A stretch of DNA of 64,000 nucleotides. Origin: Hevea brasiliensis. Its lineage: Eukaryota; Streptophyta; Magnoliopsida; Malpighiales; Euphorbiaceae. Positions 11,801-22,897 of the stretch are shown piece after piece (within the stretch, counting starts at the first letter, position 1; the number at the start of each line of letters is the position of its first letter). Made by a program: the position numbers and the translations under genes. The stretch lies in the NCBI RefSeq assembly GCF_030052815.1, contig NC_079505.1:3753736-3817735 (forward strand). Reading direction: 5' to 3'. A model generated the notes under the pieces. That model made no database searches. It saw only the letters and a list, made by a program, of their open reading frames with translations, and was not told where the DNA came from.

Positions 11801-13288
11801 TACTAATAATGACACTAACAATTAAAAAACAAATGTAATAAATTATGAATATGGAAGGAATTATGAAATCTTCGTTAAGTTTTCCAAAAAAGATTTTAAA
11901 GTGGCTTATTTTGGAGACATAAACTAGCAAATCAGCTTTTGTATTGTGACTCTCAGCTTCTATATTGCCATAGCCCGTTATGGTCCACATTAATCTTTCC
12001 GACAAAGACCTGCATTACTTGAGGCATTGAATAGGAATAGTACTTCTTAGATATCCTTGTAAATTTTCTGTGCATGTAAGTGTTTGTGTAGGAATGAGAG
12101 CGACATCAGTCACTTTATTTTTTTATTTTTTTATTTTTTGGATTAGTGGAGACAATAATAACTGGACAATTGCTAGACAGCAAAGCCATGATATCTGACA
12201 AGATGGTGTACAAAAAAACAAACCTGTGAACAGGAAACTCAGGGAAGAGCTTGGAAACCCTCTCTGCAAAATCACCAAATTGATAAATACCATTTGTGCA
12301 GAGATATCTACCAGAAGCAGTAGGAGTCTCAAACAGCAAAATTTGTGACTCAGCCACATCTTTGACATGCACAGCTCCCAACCAGTGATATTCCTGAGTG
12401 TCTTCTGATCCCTCCAACAATTGCTTCAACACAGCACAGCTAGCATTCAGACTAGGCTGCAACAGTGGGCCTAGACATGTAGCAGGATGGATTGTCACCA
12501 GATTCATTCCATGCTTCTTTGCAAAGTCCCACGCTTCTTTCTCTGCCAGTGTCTTTGACACTGGATACCACTTCTGCCAAAGCCAAGTGCCCAACAAGTG
12601 AGCATAGAAAGAAACTAATTTTTTTTTTTTTAAATCACATTTGATGCACAACCCATAAACATAAGAACAATGAAATCAGGATTTCATGGAAGCAATCATA
12701 ATCTTTATGGGTAAATATTGTTCTTCTACCATCACATGAATTGAAACGCAAATACTGAAACAAATCATGAGCAATAGAAAGAAAAGATAAGCAAGTGCCC
12801 ACCTGACGAGACTTGCAGTAATCGATGTCAGTCCACGACGACTCATCAAACACTTTACCGGCCGGCCAATTAGGATTAGGAACCAACGCCGAAATAGACG
12901 ACGTGACCACCACGCGCCTCACACCGAAGTTCTTGGCAGCCTGCAGCACATTAATCGTGCCCTGCACCGCAGGCAATACAAGCTCCTTCTGCGGGTCCTT
13001 AGGGTCCTCTAGTGTACAGGGAGAGGCCACGTGGAAAACCCCCCGACAGCCCTCAACGGCCTTGGCAACGGCGTCGTAGTCAAGAACGTCGGCCTCGAAG
13101 ATACGAAGTTGGACGTTAGAGTAGGCGGCGGAAGGGAGGAGGTGGAAGAGGTGGGAGGCATCGGAGGAGGGGTAGATGGAGGCGTGGATGGTGGTGTAGC
13201 CATGGGTTATGAGGGTCCGGACCAGGTAGGATCCAATGAAGCCATTGGCTCCAGTGACGCAGACTGGCTCTTTGTTTTGGATCGACAT
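8889..13288 (-). CDS. cinnamoyl-CoA reductase-like short-chain reductase, 3 exons
   Basis: Coding exons are 13288-12803 (162 codons), 12573-12224 and 9051-8889. They have GT-AG borders and sum to 999 bp, or 332 residues plus TAG. It is an extended short-chain dehydrogenase of the CCR/DFR group. The Rossmann nucleotide-binding motif TGANGFIGS is at residues 12-20 (G13, G16, G19). A serine pair lies at 130-131, and the catalytic Y165-x3-K169 is in KWYPVSK. True lignin cinnamoyl-CoA reductases carry NWYCYGK here, so this is a CCR-like protein (Arabidopsis CRL type) whose substrate is unknown. The stretch after the second beta strand (HASIYPSSD) lacks the arginine that contacts the NADP phosphate in classical CCRs. 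No transit or signal peptide, so probably cytosolic. The last intron (9052-12223) is unusually long at 3172 bp and holds transposon debris. Reading frame intact across all joins. Confidence 0.9.
9052..12223 (-). other. 3.2-kb last intron of the CCR-like gene
   Basis: The donor side reads CACAG then GTTTGT, and the acceptor side ACATACAG. The intron phase (after two bases of an Arg codon) joins the exons cleanly. It contains a hAT-like MITE (9324-9604) and unassigned AT-rich DNA. A stretch at about 10640-11250 has a more balanced base composition and a 107-codon plus-strand open frame with no recognised motif; it may be an old element. Insertion of such DNA is the likely reason for the length. 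Confidence 0.75.
9324..9604. mobile_element. hAT-like MITE in the CCR-like intron
   Basis: The ends resemble hAT/Ac-type termini: the left end starts TAGGCCTGCCCAA and the right end, read on the other strand, starts AGGGATGGTTAAG. The body has many GGTTC/GAACC and CCGGT/ACCGG blocks in mirrored order. No 8-bp target duplication was found, so the class is tentative. The 88-codon minus-strand open frame over it is not a gene. Confidence 0.42.
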
Positions 13289-13940
13289 GGTTGTTACAGC
13301 TAGGAATGAGCTCTGACGTGCCTATGAGGACTAGCGACAGCGAAATAAATTCTTAATAAATTGAAAATAAATAATCTTATCTATGCATATAAAAAAAAAA
13401 AATCTTATCCATAATTTGAAATTCTAATGACATTTTTTTTAAGAACTCTAATTCAATTCAAATTAAGAACATTAAATTAAATAAACCTTTTAAAAATAAT
13501 AATAATAATAATAATAAATAAGTTAATAATTAAATTAATAATATTAATTTAATTATTAGCTTAAATATAATAAAATAAAATATGATATAATAATAAAACT
13601 TAAAAAAGTATACATAGTTTAAAGTTTTATTTAAAATTAAAATAATAAATTATTATATGTAAATTATCTCATAATATTATTTCTGTTAAAGTTTTACTTT
13701 TTTAAAAAAAAAAAAAAACAAATTGATTGGCCTTTATTGTAATCTTCTTTATCATTTAAAGATGACGTTGATTTTTTGTGTGGTGGGTCTGTATTAGTTA
13801 AGTTAACGTAAAAGAAAATTATTTATGAAATTACCTATCAGGCACAATTTCTCCAATGTACTCAACAATTTAAAATTTTCATAATAAATTTTAATTTTTA
13901 TCATATTCACTTATAAATTTATAAAATATATCTTGTAGCC

Positions 13941-13943
<3 letters not shown>

Positions 13944-13988
<45 letters not shown>
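13944..13988. repeat. (TA)n microsatellite
   Basis: About 22 TA units in AT-rich intergenic DNA. Confidence 0.95.
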
Positions 13989-13990
<2 letters not shown>

Positions 13991-14287
13991 CTCTTACTAT
14001 AAAAAATATATTTTTTATTTTTTTAATAATTATAAATATATTTATTACAGATATAAGCGAGTATATTAATTAAATAAAATAATTATTAATTAATGAGTGA
14101 ATAGAAAATATGTAAATTTTATAATTAAAATATATTTTCTATATTTTTTTAAGAAAAAAGTTTAGGTGGAGTAAACTCCCGCAATCCGGGTCTTAGCCTT
14201 AGTAAGATATTACAATGAAATTTACATATCGCTCTAATTGGTAGGACTCAAACTCTCTTTTTTTATTTTTTTATCAAAGATAATTTG

Positions 14288-14728
14288 GAGGGTATTTGGT
14301 TTGAATTATAAGTCAGTCAAACCTGCTTGCAAGTAGAAAGTAATGAATAAATTATTATTTGATTTGACTTATAAATTAAAGAAATTACTAAAAATAAATT
14401 AAAAATCATAACTAAGGTATCTTTATTTATGACTTATTAATTTATTTATTTTTAATCAAGTAAAAAATTATATTATCTTAATAATTTTAAAAATATCAAT
14501 ATTATTATCATTTTAACAACTACAATACTTAATGGTATATTATTTTTAATTATTTTGATAAATTAAATTCCTTATAAATATCTTTTAACTAAATACTTAA
14601 ATTATTTAAAAATTAATTTTAAATAATTTTATTCAACATATTAATTATTTATTTTTAAATTAATTTATAAATTAAAATACATATTTAAATAAAAAAAATA
14701 AAACTAAGTAGTCAAACTAAATATCCAC
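14288..14728. mobile_element. possible AT-rich MITE
   Basis: The left end (GGGTATTTGGTTTGAATTA) matches the inverted right end (AGTGGATATTTAGTTTGAC on the minus strand). The interior is AT-rich and non-coding. No convincing target duplication, so only the inverted ends support the call. Confidence 0.4.
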
Positions 14729-15974
14729 TTAATGTTGATGGTTGTAATTGTGAGTAGGATCTTTGCTTGAAAAAGTAGGAAGCTTTTATGTTATGGTCAA
14801 AATGCTCCTCCAGATATGTAAAACAGATAGATTAGATTTTGATGATTTATTATAAGGAGACTCATGTAAAATTTACTATAATAAATTATTATTATAATAA
14901 AATTATTATTGTATTCTAAAATTTGTCCCATTGAAAACCTCTACCACCAACTCTGCTAATTTTTTTTAAATGTCTTAAGGCCTTTTGAGCATTATTATTA
15001 GAATTATTATTAAAAAAATTATTTATATATATATATATATATAAAATAGAGAGTATTAAAAAATAATTTAAAATTAAATTTAATAAATTTTAATAATAAA
15101 AATATTAAAATAATAAAATAATTTTTTTAATATTAAATAATATTTTTATTAAAAAAATAATTTTAAATATTTAAACATAATGCGAAACAGAGACTTAAGC
15201 ATATCCATCATCTACAAACTATAGAAATTACATGAGCCTATACATATAGTCTTTCCTGTTGACTTTAAATTTGAGAAAATTAATATATTTTTATACTAAA
15301 AATTTATATTCTTCACTCTACAGTAGTAGAAAGAAAATATCTTAATAAGAGTAGGACAGTTTGGCCCACAATTCTTATAAAAAAAATTATTATTATTTTC
15401 CATGAAACTAATTAATCTAGCTTAAATTTATAACTATAATAAAAATATATTTTTTTTATTTTAATACAACATATATATTATGAAATAGAGAAATTAATAT
15501 ATTATATGGGCAAAATTAAAAATAATATATTATGAGGGCTAATATTATTTATAAAATTCGAGAAAAATAAAAAGGAAAAAAGAATTTACCTGTATGTTCC
15601 AGCCTTGACATAGATACAAAATCACAATTTGTCATTTGATGGAATAGAATCAAATAGCAGATTGAACACTTGTAAATTTGTCATGCCCTGACCCATCAAT
15701 AAAGATTGATACAGAACGTAATGTTTACTATCTATGCCAATGAAGCAATTTCCCATTGGCAAGTTCTAAGTGAGAGCTGCCTACCAATTCAGCAATCCGT
15801 GAGCTTGAAATCCATTAGATATTAGAAATGAAAACTAAACAATGTGATTAGAAAAGGAAACAGGGAAAGGGAAAGATAACCCCAAGAGAATCACTCGAAC
15901 GCAAACCATGTAGCTCAGCAAAAGGAGATTCTAGCAGATGCAAAGTAGGAGCTAGCGATTATGCTATCGAAGCC

Positions 15975-16310
15975 AATCACGCAGCACAATTATTTGCTTC
16001 CCAGAAGACATGCATTACCTTGACAATCCAGCTCTGAGAAAGGAGATCTTTGATACGCAACACTATTGACCGAAGATGGGCTCCAAATTGCAAGCCAAAT
16101 TCCATACAACGAAAACCTCTATCCCATGCAAGAGTAAGTCCCTCGACAACTGCTAGCAATGCAGCTCCAAGCACCGCACAACAACTAGTTTTTTAGCGAA
16201 ACCAAAATGTCTGCCTCCATGACTGCTTCGAGACACCCCCATAGGAAGCTAAGAAACTTCCTGCACTGCGCCATCAACATTAAGCTTAACAAATGGGAAC
16301 CACTAAGGGC
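15975..16310 (-). pseudogene. decayed RNase H-like domain of a LINE (RVT_3 type)
   Basis: The minus strand carries the landmarks of the RNase H-like domain at the end of plant non-LTR retrotransposon ORF2, but in broken frames. KLNVDGA lies at about 16285-16265. After a frame break comes a stretch with AVVEGLTLAWDRGFR, and then WIVKVMHVFWEANN, matching the terminal histidine/acidic block of the fold. A stop follows where the family would continue into an ADxLA-type motif. Only about 330 bp survives and no reverse transcriptase is nearby, so it is a relic. Confidence 0.72.
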
Positions 16311-16319
16311 TCCATGCCA

Positions 16320-17190
16320 CCAATGACATATGGCTAGGCTCAGGGAGGGATGAAAATGGGTAGGGTAACCGCAAAAATTACTTTATTTCAATTCGAATCT
16401 AATTAATATTTATATCATTTGAACCTATCTCAAATTCAATTAAAATTTATTCTCAACTATCCAAAATTCATTTCAAACTGCATTATTATTACCCAAATTT
16501 ATTTAATTAATTTATTTTAATTAATAATTTACGTTATATATTTTAATTAATAATTTATTTTTAAAATTTAACAATTCTATAAAATGTTTAAATTCTATTT
16601 ATTTAAAATATAATCTACATATATATAATATTTAATAAAAAAATATATTTTATATATAATTATTTATATAAACGAATTCGGGTAATGGATATCAAGCAAG
16701 CAAAATCTAAACTTACCATGAGTATTATTCCTCAAATCTAAACTTATCCCAAAACCAATTATATAATACCCAAACTTGTGCTGCTATAATTTGATCGCGT
16801 TGGGTACTTACAAATACCCGACCCATTACTAATTCTAGCTAAGCTTAGTTTTCATTTTTTTATATGATTTTTTCTTTCCATTTTGGAATAAGAAATTATA
16901 CTTATTTGTACTTCTCATTTTAATTATTTCCCTAAACTTCATGTTATAAACCAAGTCATACTAGAGAAACTTTCCCTGCACTTGGGATAAAAATCAGCCA
17001 AAAAAGAGTATTCCTATTCTAGTTTTCAAAAACTATCAACTCAGCCAAACAAAAGAAAGAAAAATTCAAATCAAACCAGATAATAACAATTTGAAATTTA
17101 GCTTCTTTGTTAACCATTTCCACACAATTATAATTTGAAATTTAACCGTCTAATCATATTTTATGTTACTATAATAATTTGCAACCAACA
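16320..17190. other. intergenic DNA, nothing recognised
   Basis: AT-rich sequence after the LINE relic. No open frame, repeat or RNA could be supported. Confidence 0.5.
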
Positions 17191-17200
17191 AAAATTAAAA

Positions 17201-17522
17201 GCTCAATATATCTTTCGGCCTTTACCTTTATCTAAAAAGTTATTTAACACCTTATCTTGACCTTATTAACATTTGACACCTAAACTTTATAAAGTACAAT
17301 ATTTAACTTTACGTGCATACATGACTTACACTTTGACATGACATTTCATTACACTTTTTTATAAAGTTTAGAGGTTTAATGATTATACTTTTATAAAATT
17401 CAGGTGTCATCTCAAAAGTTAATACTTTTGTAAAGTTCAAGTGTCAATTGTTAACCAAACAAAGCTCAAAGTGGCAAATGACTTTTTAGGTAAAGATCAG
17501 GAGCCAAAAAATATATTAAGAC
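17201..17522. mobile_element. Mutator-like MITE, second family
   Basis: A 322-bp element with long terminal inverted repeats: the left (CTCAATATATCTTTCGGCC then TTTATCTAAAAAGTTATTT) matches the inverted right end (ATATATTTTTTGGCTCC then CTTTACCTAAAAAGTCATTT). The 10-bp direct repeat AAAATTAAAA lies at 17191-17200 and 17523-17532. The duplication is low in complexity but exact, and its length fits a MULE. Its sequence differs from the family at 1.2-3.2 kb. Confidence 0.75.
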
Positions 17523-17759
17523 AAAATTAAAAACCAACTCCATATAGTCTACCTCGCTGCTTATAATTGTTAAAACATAATTCTAAGATACAAAATACAA
17601 AAAAAAAAAGGGAAAAAATCTTGGAGGAGACAAAAGTAGGAGATTAGGGTTTCTAACCTTAGAAATAATGCAATTTCCATTGCTATCAAATTCCTTCCTC
17701 AGCATTGGCTTGTGTTCTTCATGCGCCATTCATTGGTCCCCTCTCAACCTCCATTTAAG

Positions 17760-19420
17760 GTATCAGCCTCTTTATCTTCCATGTCACCTTCCTTTATTCC
17801 AAATCCTAGTGGAATTTGGAGAGAGGCATTTTCCTAATTAGATTGGGATGATAGAAGGTTATTTCCTATATTAGGGAGAACTCTTATTACAATGTTATTT
17901 TTAAATTGAATTGAATTCCTAATTATATTAGACTTGAGGAGACTAACACTATATATAGGAATATTGTGAAGAGATTATTTGGCAAAAAGAGCTTTTGCCC
18001 ATTGAAGAAAGTGACTTTTTGAGCATGGAGAGGGACTTTTGTGCATGGAAGAAAAAGCTTTGGTCCAAGGTGGAAAAGGGCATAGAATTCAAAATAAATG
18101 AATTCTTGTCCATTGATGAAGGACTGTTACCCATATAGTTAAAGACATCATTTGTAGTGTAAAATGTAGTTTAAATAGTGCATATATTGGTTATGTCCAA
18201 AGGAGAATGAGGGAAACTAAGTAATGTATTTACTATAAGCAGTTGTTATGAGTATTTTCTTAGGTTTAATTAGGCTGATATATAATATAACTTTGAGCTT
18301 ACAAATGATGATTTTATTTGAAGATAGTGACTGGTGGTATACCTGTGGACGTATTCCTATGTTGAAAGGGTGAACACCACATAAATATTAGTGTTTTTAA
18401 CGTTTATTTTGTTTCTTTTGCTATGCTCAACAATTGGTATGGAAAATCTTAGCGAGTTTAGTTAAAGGTGGAGCTGATTTGACAAGTCCATGTTGACATT
18501 GACAACTTAGAAGATGCAAGCTAAAGTGGTGGAAAGTTGAAATTAAGATAGAGCTCTTGATGCAAAATCAAAAAGCTTGATGACACGAAGTTACATCCAA
18601 AATAAATACTGTAGAGATTGAAGATTTGAAGGGTGGTTCAAGTCTAAGCATAGAGATTTGATGATTGAAGACACTTAAGCATTCCAGGTATGTAATGATA
18701 ATGGATTTTGAGTCAACATGGTTTGTAACTCAAAATTCTAATGGGATTTGGACATAGACTTTTTCGTAATTAGAATGGAAAGATGGAGTATTATTTCCTA
18801 TATTAGGTGGAAGTCCTATTATAGTGTTATTCCCAAATTGAGATGAATTCCTAATTAGATTAGGGTTAGGGGGCTAACATTATAAATAGGATTATTACAG
18901 AGAGCTTATTTGGCTTTTCACCAATTGCAGAAAGGAGCTTTTGCCAATTGCAAAGAGGGGCTTTTGATCCATTAAGCAGACTAGCTTTTTGAGCATGGAG
19001 AGGGGCTTTTACCCATGGAAGGAGAGACTTTGATCCGAGGTGAAAAAGGATATAGAATTCAAAAGGAAAGAATTTTTATTCATTGATGGGGAGCTATAGC
19101 TCATATAGTCAGAGACACCTTTGTGTTGTATAATATAGTTAAAGTAGTAAATATATTGTGTTATATCTAAAAGAGAATTAGAGAATTAACTAATATATTT
19201 ACTATGAGCTGTTTATTATTTATTATGAGGATTCTCTTAGGTGTAAATAATTTGATGGGTAGGATAGCTTTGACCTTGTAAATTATGATTTTATTTAAAT
19301 ATAATGGAAGATAGCATGCTTGTAGACATAACTCTATGTTGAAAGGGTGAACTATGTAAATATTGTTATGTTATTTGTTTGCCTTATTTCTTTTATAGTT
19401 TTACACTTTCACAATGTGCA
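17760..19420 (+). mobile_element. LTR pair with a ~258-bp interior (deleted copia-type or TRIM-like)
   Basis: Two direct copies of an LTR (about 17760-18432 and 18691-19420) share long blocks: the TTATTTCCTATATTAGG block, the GAGCATGGAGAGG block, the ATAGAATTCAAAA block and the TGTTGAAAGGGTGAAC block. The right copy starts TGTAATG and ends ATGTGCA. After the left copy, TTGGTAT at 18434-18440 is a partial match to the initiator-Met primer site. The interior has no gag or pol. Both LTRs hold a TATA-like motif (ATATATAGG near 17952, TTATAAATAGG near 18882). The start of the left LTR is diverged, so its limit is approximate. Confidence 0.75.
18691..19420 (+). repeat. 3' LTR of the deleted element
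   Basis: A 730-bp copy with TG...CA ends. Much of it aligns with 17800-18432 at clear but decayed similarity, so the element is old. Confidence 0.7.
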
Positions 19421-19875
19421 ATAATTACATATTATAGGGAAATTACAAAAAAAAAAAGACCTTTATGATTCTAGTCCTTTTTAATTTAGGATCTGAGGCT
19501 TACTTCGTGGCAAAGAGGTACCTTATGGTAACACTCTATTAGCAATTCACGATTTTTGGCCAAACGCCGTTAGACCTTGCTGATGTGACTTAAAAAATAA
19601 TTTATGACATCTATAATTGATCAAGGAGCTTCCTTACACATATATGAGATACATATATGTCCTTATTAAAATAGTTAAGTTTTTGCATCAACTTACAACC
19701 TTCTCGTTCACCTATGCAACTGATCAAGCAAAATTTAGAAACATTCTATTCTACCTTAATTTTCCCATAGAAAAACAGAGGAGTCCATTGGTTAAAGCCA
19801 TCACTCATGCATCAAAATGGTCTTCTTATCACAACCTGATTCCACATACTAGACCGACACTAGGATCTGGGCTAG
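19421..19875. other. spacer between LTR elements
   Basis: Starts with a block resembling one arm of a MITE (GGGAAATTAC, A-run, ACCTTTATGATTCTAG). No matching second arm was found. A short plus-strand open frame (87 codons) has no motif. Confidence 0.4.
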
Positions 19876-22302
19876 CATAACGCCCCCAAGGCCCGTAGTA
19901 AGACTCACTATTCCCAAACCCATAACTAGAGCCAAAATTAAGGCCCAACATGAAAATAAAATAAAATATTATATTTTTTATTTGGGCCAACCTAACCCGA
20001 TAACCATCAAAAACCAAAGCTAGGGGAGCCCAGCTCAATCCTCAGACACCATCATGTACAAACTATTTAATATCATAAAAAATTTTCATTAATTAATACC
20101 ATAAATACATAACCTAATGTCACAACGGAGTTCTAGTTATTAAATAAATAAATAAATAAATAGATACAAGAAACTGTTAAACTAAGAAGCGCAACCTGCG
20201 GAGGAAAAATGTAGGTTAGACTCGAAGAAATAAACTCGCTCCTCCTACAACCTGGGGAAAAATATTTGAATAGGAATGAGTATTCGACTCAGAGAGTTTA
20301 GATATTGATTATAGATACAATTTTTATAACTATCTAAGACTAATGCAATCCTACTATGAAATTCACATCTAACACATAAAATAAATGATTCACCAAATAT
20401 TTGCACGAGAAGTTAATTTGGAGCTACTCACACACTCAGTGTATCACATCAATATATACATATGTGAGCTGATTCCTTATACAGCTCTCTTAATCCAATA
20501 CCTACCGCTATGGTCAAGTCAAGTTGGACTTTTGCTTAATAATCCAAGTGTAAGGGTCAGCAAGATCAACTCAATGCTGTACTCACGTAGACTTATCCAT
20601 ATATATAAGGATCGAATTCCAGCGAGTCAAGTTCCAGCCGCAACTACCCATCCTACCACATCCATTTCCACACCATACTCACGCCAACACACAAACACAA
20701 CTCTAAATTATCCTTAAGGCGGTAATCACAAATAAATAATAATAATTAAATAAGCAACAACCACAATACTCCTAATATATTAACTATTTATATGCATAAT
20801 TAAATATTTATAAAATACATGAGCATGCTAGATATATAATTAATATTGAAATTACAAAAATAGTTAATATCCAACTCACAGATTGGTCGACCCGATTGCA
20901 GCTAGTCCGACTAGTAAGAGAAGAAAGGCTAGTCGGCATCAATTACCTAAACAGACACATTGACCCCTATCAAATTTATTGACAAAAATAATTAATTAAT
21001 CTAATCAAAGAAGCAAAAAAATTTCTTAAGATCTTACTGAAATTTTGGCAAAGCCTCCTCTATAATTGGACCTAGTACCTAAAAGAAAAAAGCAACCACA
21101 GTAACCAATAGGGCCTTAGGCCCATAACAATAATTATAATGCCCATCTGGGGCCTAAAAGAATCCTAATCGAAGTTCAATTCTCCAAACTCCAACTTGGG
21201 TCCTAAACTCCAACTTGGGTCCCTAACTCCTTTACAGTATAAATATTTATTTTCAACACTTCAAAAATTATAAAAATATTCCTGGAGGTCCTCTACATCG
21301 TTCTTATATTAATTAAAATTATTTTTCTTAATTTTACTAAGCCAAGAATATTTTATAGATTTATCAGCTAGCTTAGCAAAAGTGAAAATTTGCACAACTT
21401 AAGTTCAGGACTACCTTTGCAAATTCTGCTATCTGGAATGCGTCCGGAACATTTGAAAATGTTGGGATTGACAGTAAAATTGACTATATTCCGAGATAGG
21501 CTATTGGGTAGCCAGATCAGGTTAAAACTCAATTTCGGGCACTAGTGAGTTAACATCGATCCGATTGCATCTAAACGAAGCCCATAAATTATTAATAATT
21601 ATCATATAATTATATTTAATTTACAGGCATCAAAAAAGGTCAAAAATCTCACCAAGCAATTTAGACCATTCAATGATCGCCTTTTTCAAACGATGTCTGA
21701 TCGGAGCGAGGTTGGTCCCATCTTGAAGGTTTCATCGCTCTGAGTCTATCGGTGGTCTCAGATCGTCAATCCAACAGTCGGATAATTCTAGATCTAATCG
21801 AAAAGCTTAAAAAACTCAAAACTTCTCTCCTTTATAACTTTTTCCTCCTACCACCATTTGCTGCAAAATTAGTATATAAAAAAAAAAAAAAACTCTCAAA
21901 ATAAGCTTTCCAACACCACCAGAATCGTCCTGATCAGATATCGGATGAAATCAAAATCGCGCCTAGAATTTTTTGTTCCTGTGCGTGCATTGAAGGAGGA
22001 AATTCCTCCATTCACGCTACTGCTGGCACTGCTTCGACCTGCTGGTGGCTCGTTGGCATTGTGGGGTGGTGGGGCTCCCCTGCCGGTCATTGTTGGTGGC
22101 TGATGTCTCGCTGGCAGCTACAAAAAAGGGGGGGAGGGGGGAAGAGGGTGACTAGAGGGAGAGGGAAGAATATGGGAGGGAGAAGGAGAGAGAGAGAGAA
22201 AAATCAGTTGGAAATTTTTTTTTTCCTTTCCTGCACACACACACGCTACCCAAGAGTCCTCACTTGTCACTATCACTACTTTTTCATTTCATTTATTTAT
22301 CT

Positions 22303-22341
<39 letters not shown>

Positions 22342-22573
22342 TAATAAATTTAAAAATATCTCAATTAAATTTATCAAGAAAATATATTTTCAATAATAAT
22401 AATAATACAAATAACAAATAAAAAAATAATAATAGTAATAATAATACATATAAAAATAATATGCATTTAAAAAAAATACCATTGTGAAAATATTAATTTA
22501 AAATGATGAATAAAATATCAATAAATTATTAGCTTAATAAAAAAATATTTATTAAAAAAATTAGGTTGTTACA
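19876..22573 (-). repeat. 3' LTR of an older minus-strand gypsy element
   Basis: Read on the minus strand it starts TGTAACAACC at 22573, directly after a purine tract (AAGGGGGGAATAA) preceded by GGAGACGAATTTTC. That is the usual gypsy polypurine tract context. The far end reads GGGGGCGTTATG at 19876, which fits an inverted GTTACA-type terminus with two transitions. Length is about 2.7 kb. It carries a (TA)n array at 22304-22340 and a purine-rich patch near 22120-22200. Its 5' partner is not in the window. Confidence 0.62.
22304..22340. repeat. (TA)n microsatellite inside an LTR
   Basis: About 18 TA units. Confidence 0.95.
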
Positions 22574-22590
22574 TTATTCCCCCCTTAAGA
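22574..22590 (-). promoter_or_regulatory. polypurine tract of the older gypsy element
   Basis: Minus strand TCTTAAGGGGGGAATAA directly abuts the LTR start TGTAACAACC. This is the plus-strand primer site for reverse transcription. It fixes the element's orientation. Confidence 0.7.
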
Positions 22591-22892
22591 AAATTCGTCT
22601 CCAAATTTTAAACAAACAGGGGATATTGAAAAGAAAGTGATTGGAATAAGCCCGAGCGTTTGTTCCTTGAACTTTGCATAGATGATTGAAAGCACTTTTA
22701 CTTGTATCTGCCCCTGCTGTAGCGTGCTAGATACCATCCTTCGCCTAAAACTAAGCCATTATATCTTGCTACTTGTTGATCTTTTCCGAATATCAAAGGT
22801 ACCACTATGCTTCTACTGCACTCTAATGAGATATCTTGACATTAGCCTTTGTTCTCTTCTATTTCCAATCTCTATGATGTAAAGATATGACC
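22591..22892 (-). other. interior remnant of the older gypsy element (left part)
   Basis: About 300 bp between the polypurine tract and the solo LTR insertion. It continues after the solo LTR at 26046-26517. No protein motif could be read, and the 66-codon plus-strand open frame is not supported. Confidence 0.45.
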
Positions 22893-22897
22893 CATGC

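Larger units (their letters stand above)
13289..15960. other. AT-rich intergenic region
   Basis: This is the upstream side of the CCR-like gene, followed by very AT-rich DNA. It holds the (TA)n array at 13944-13988, a possible MITE at 14288-14728 and a short (TA)n at 15021-15042. No gene was recognised. Confidence 0.55.

Noticed and set aside
12825..13303. Open frames overlapping exon 1 of the CCR-like gene, including a Pro/Thr-rich and a Gly/Val-rich one
   Set aside because: Low-complexity shadows of the GC-richer coding exon in other frames.
22061..22396. 111-codon plus-strand open frame ending in a Tyr-Ile run
   Set aside because: Runs through a purine-rich patch and the (TA)n array inside an LTR.
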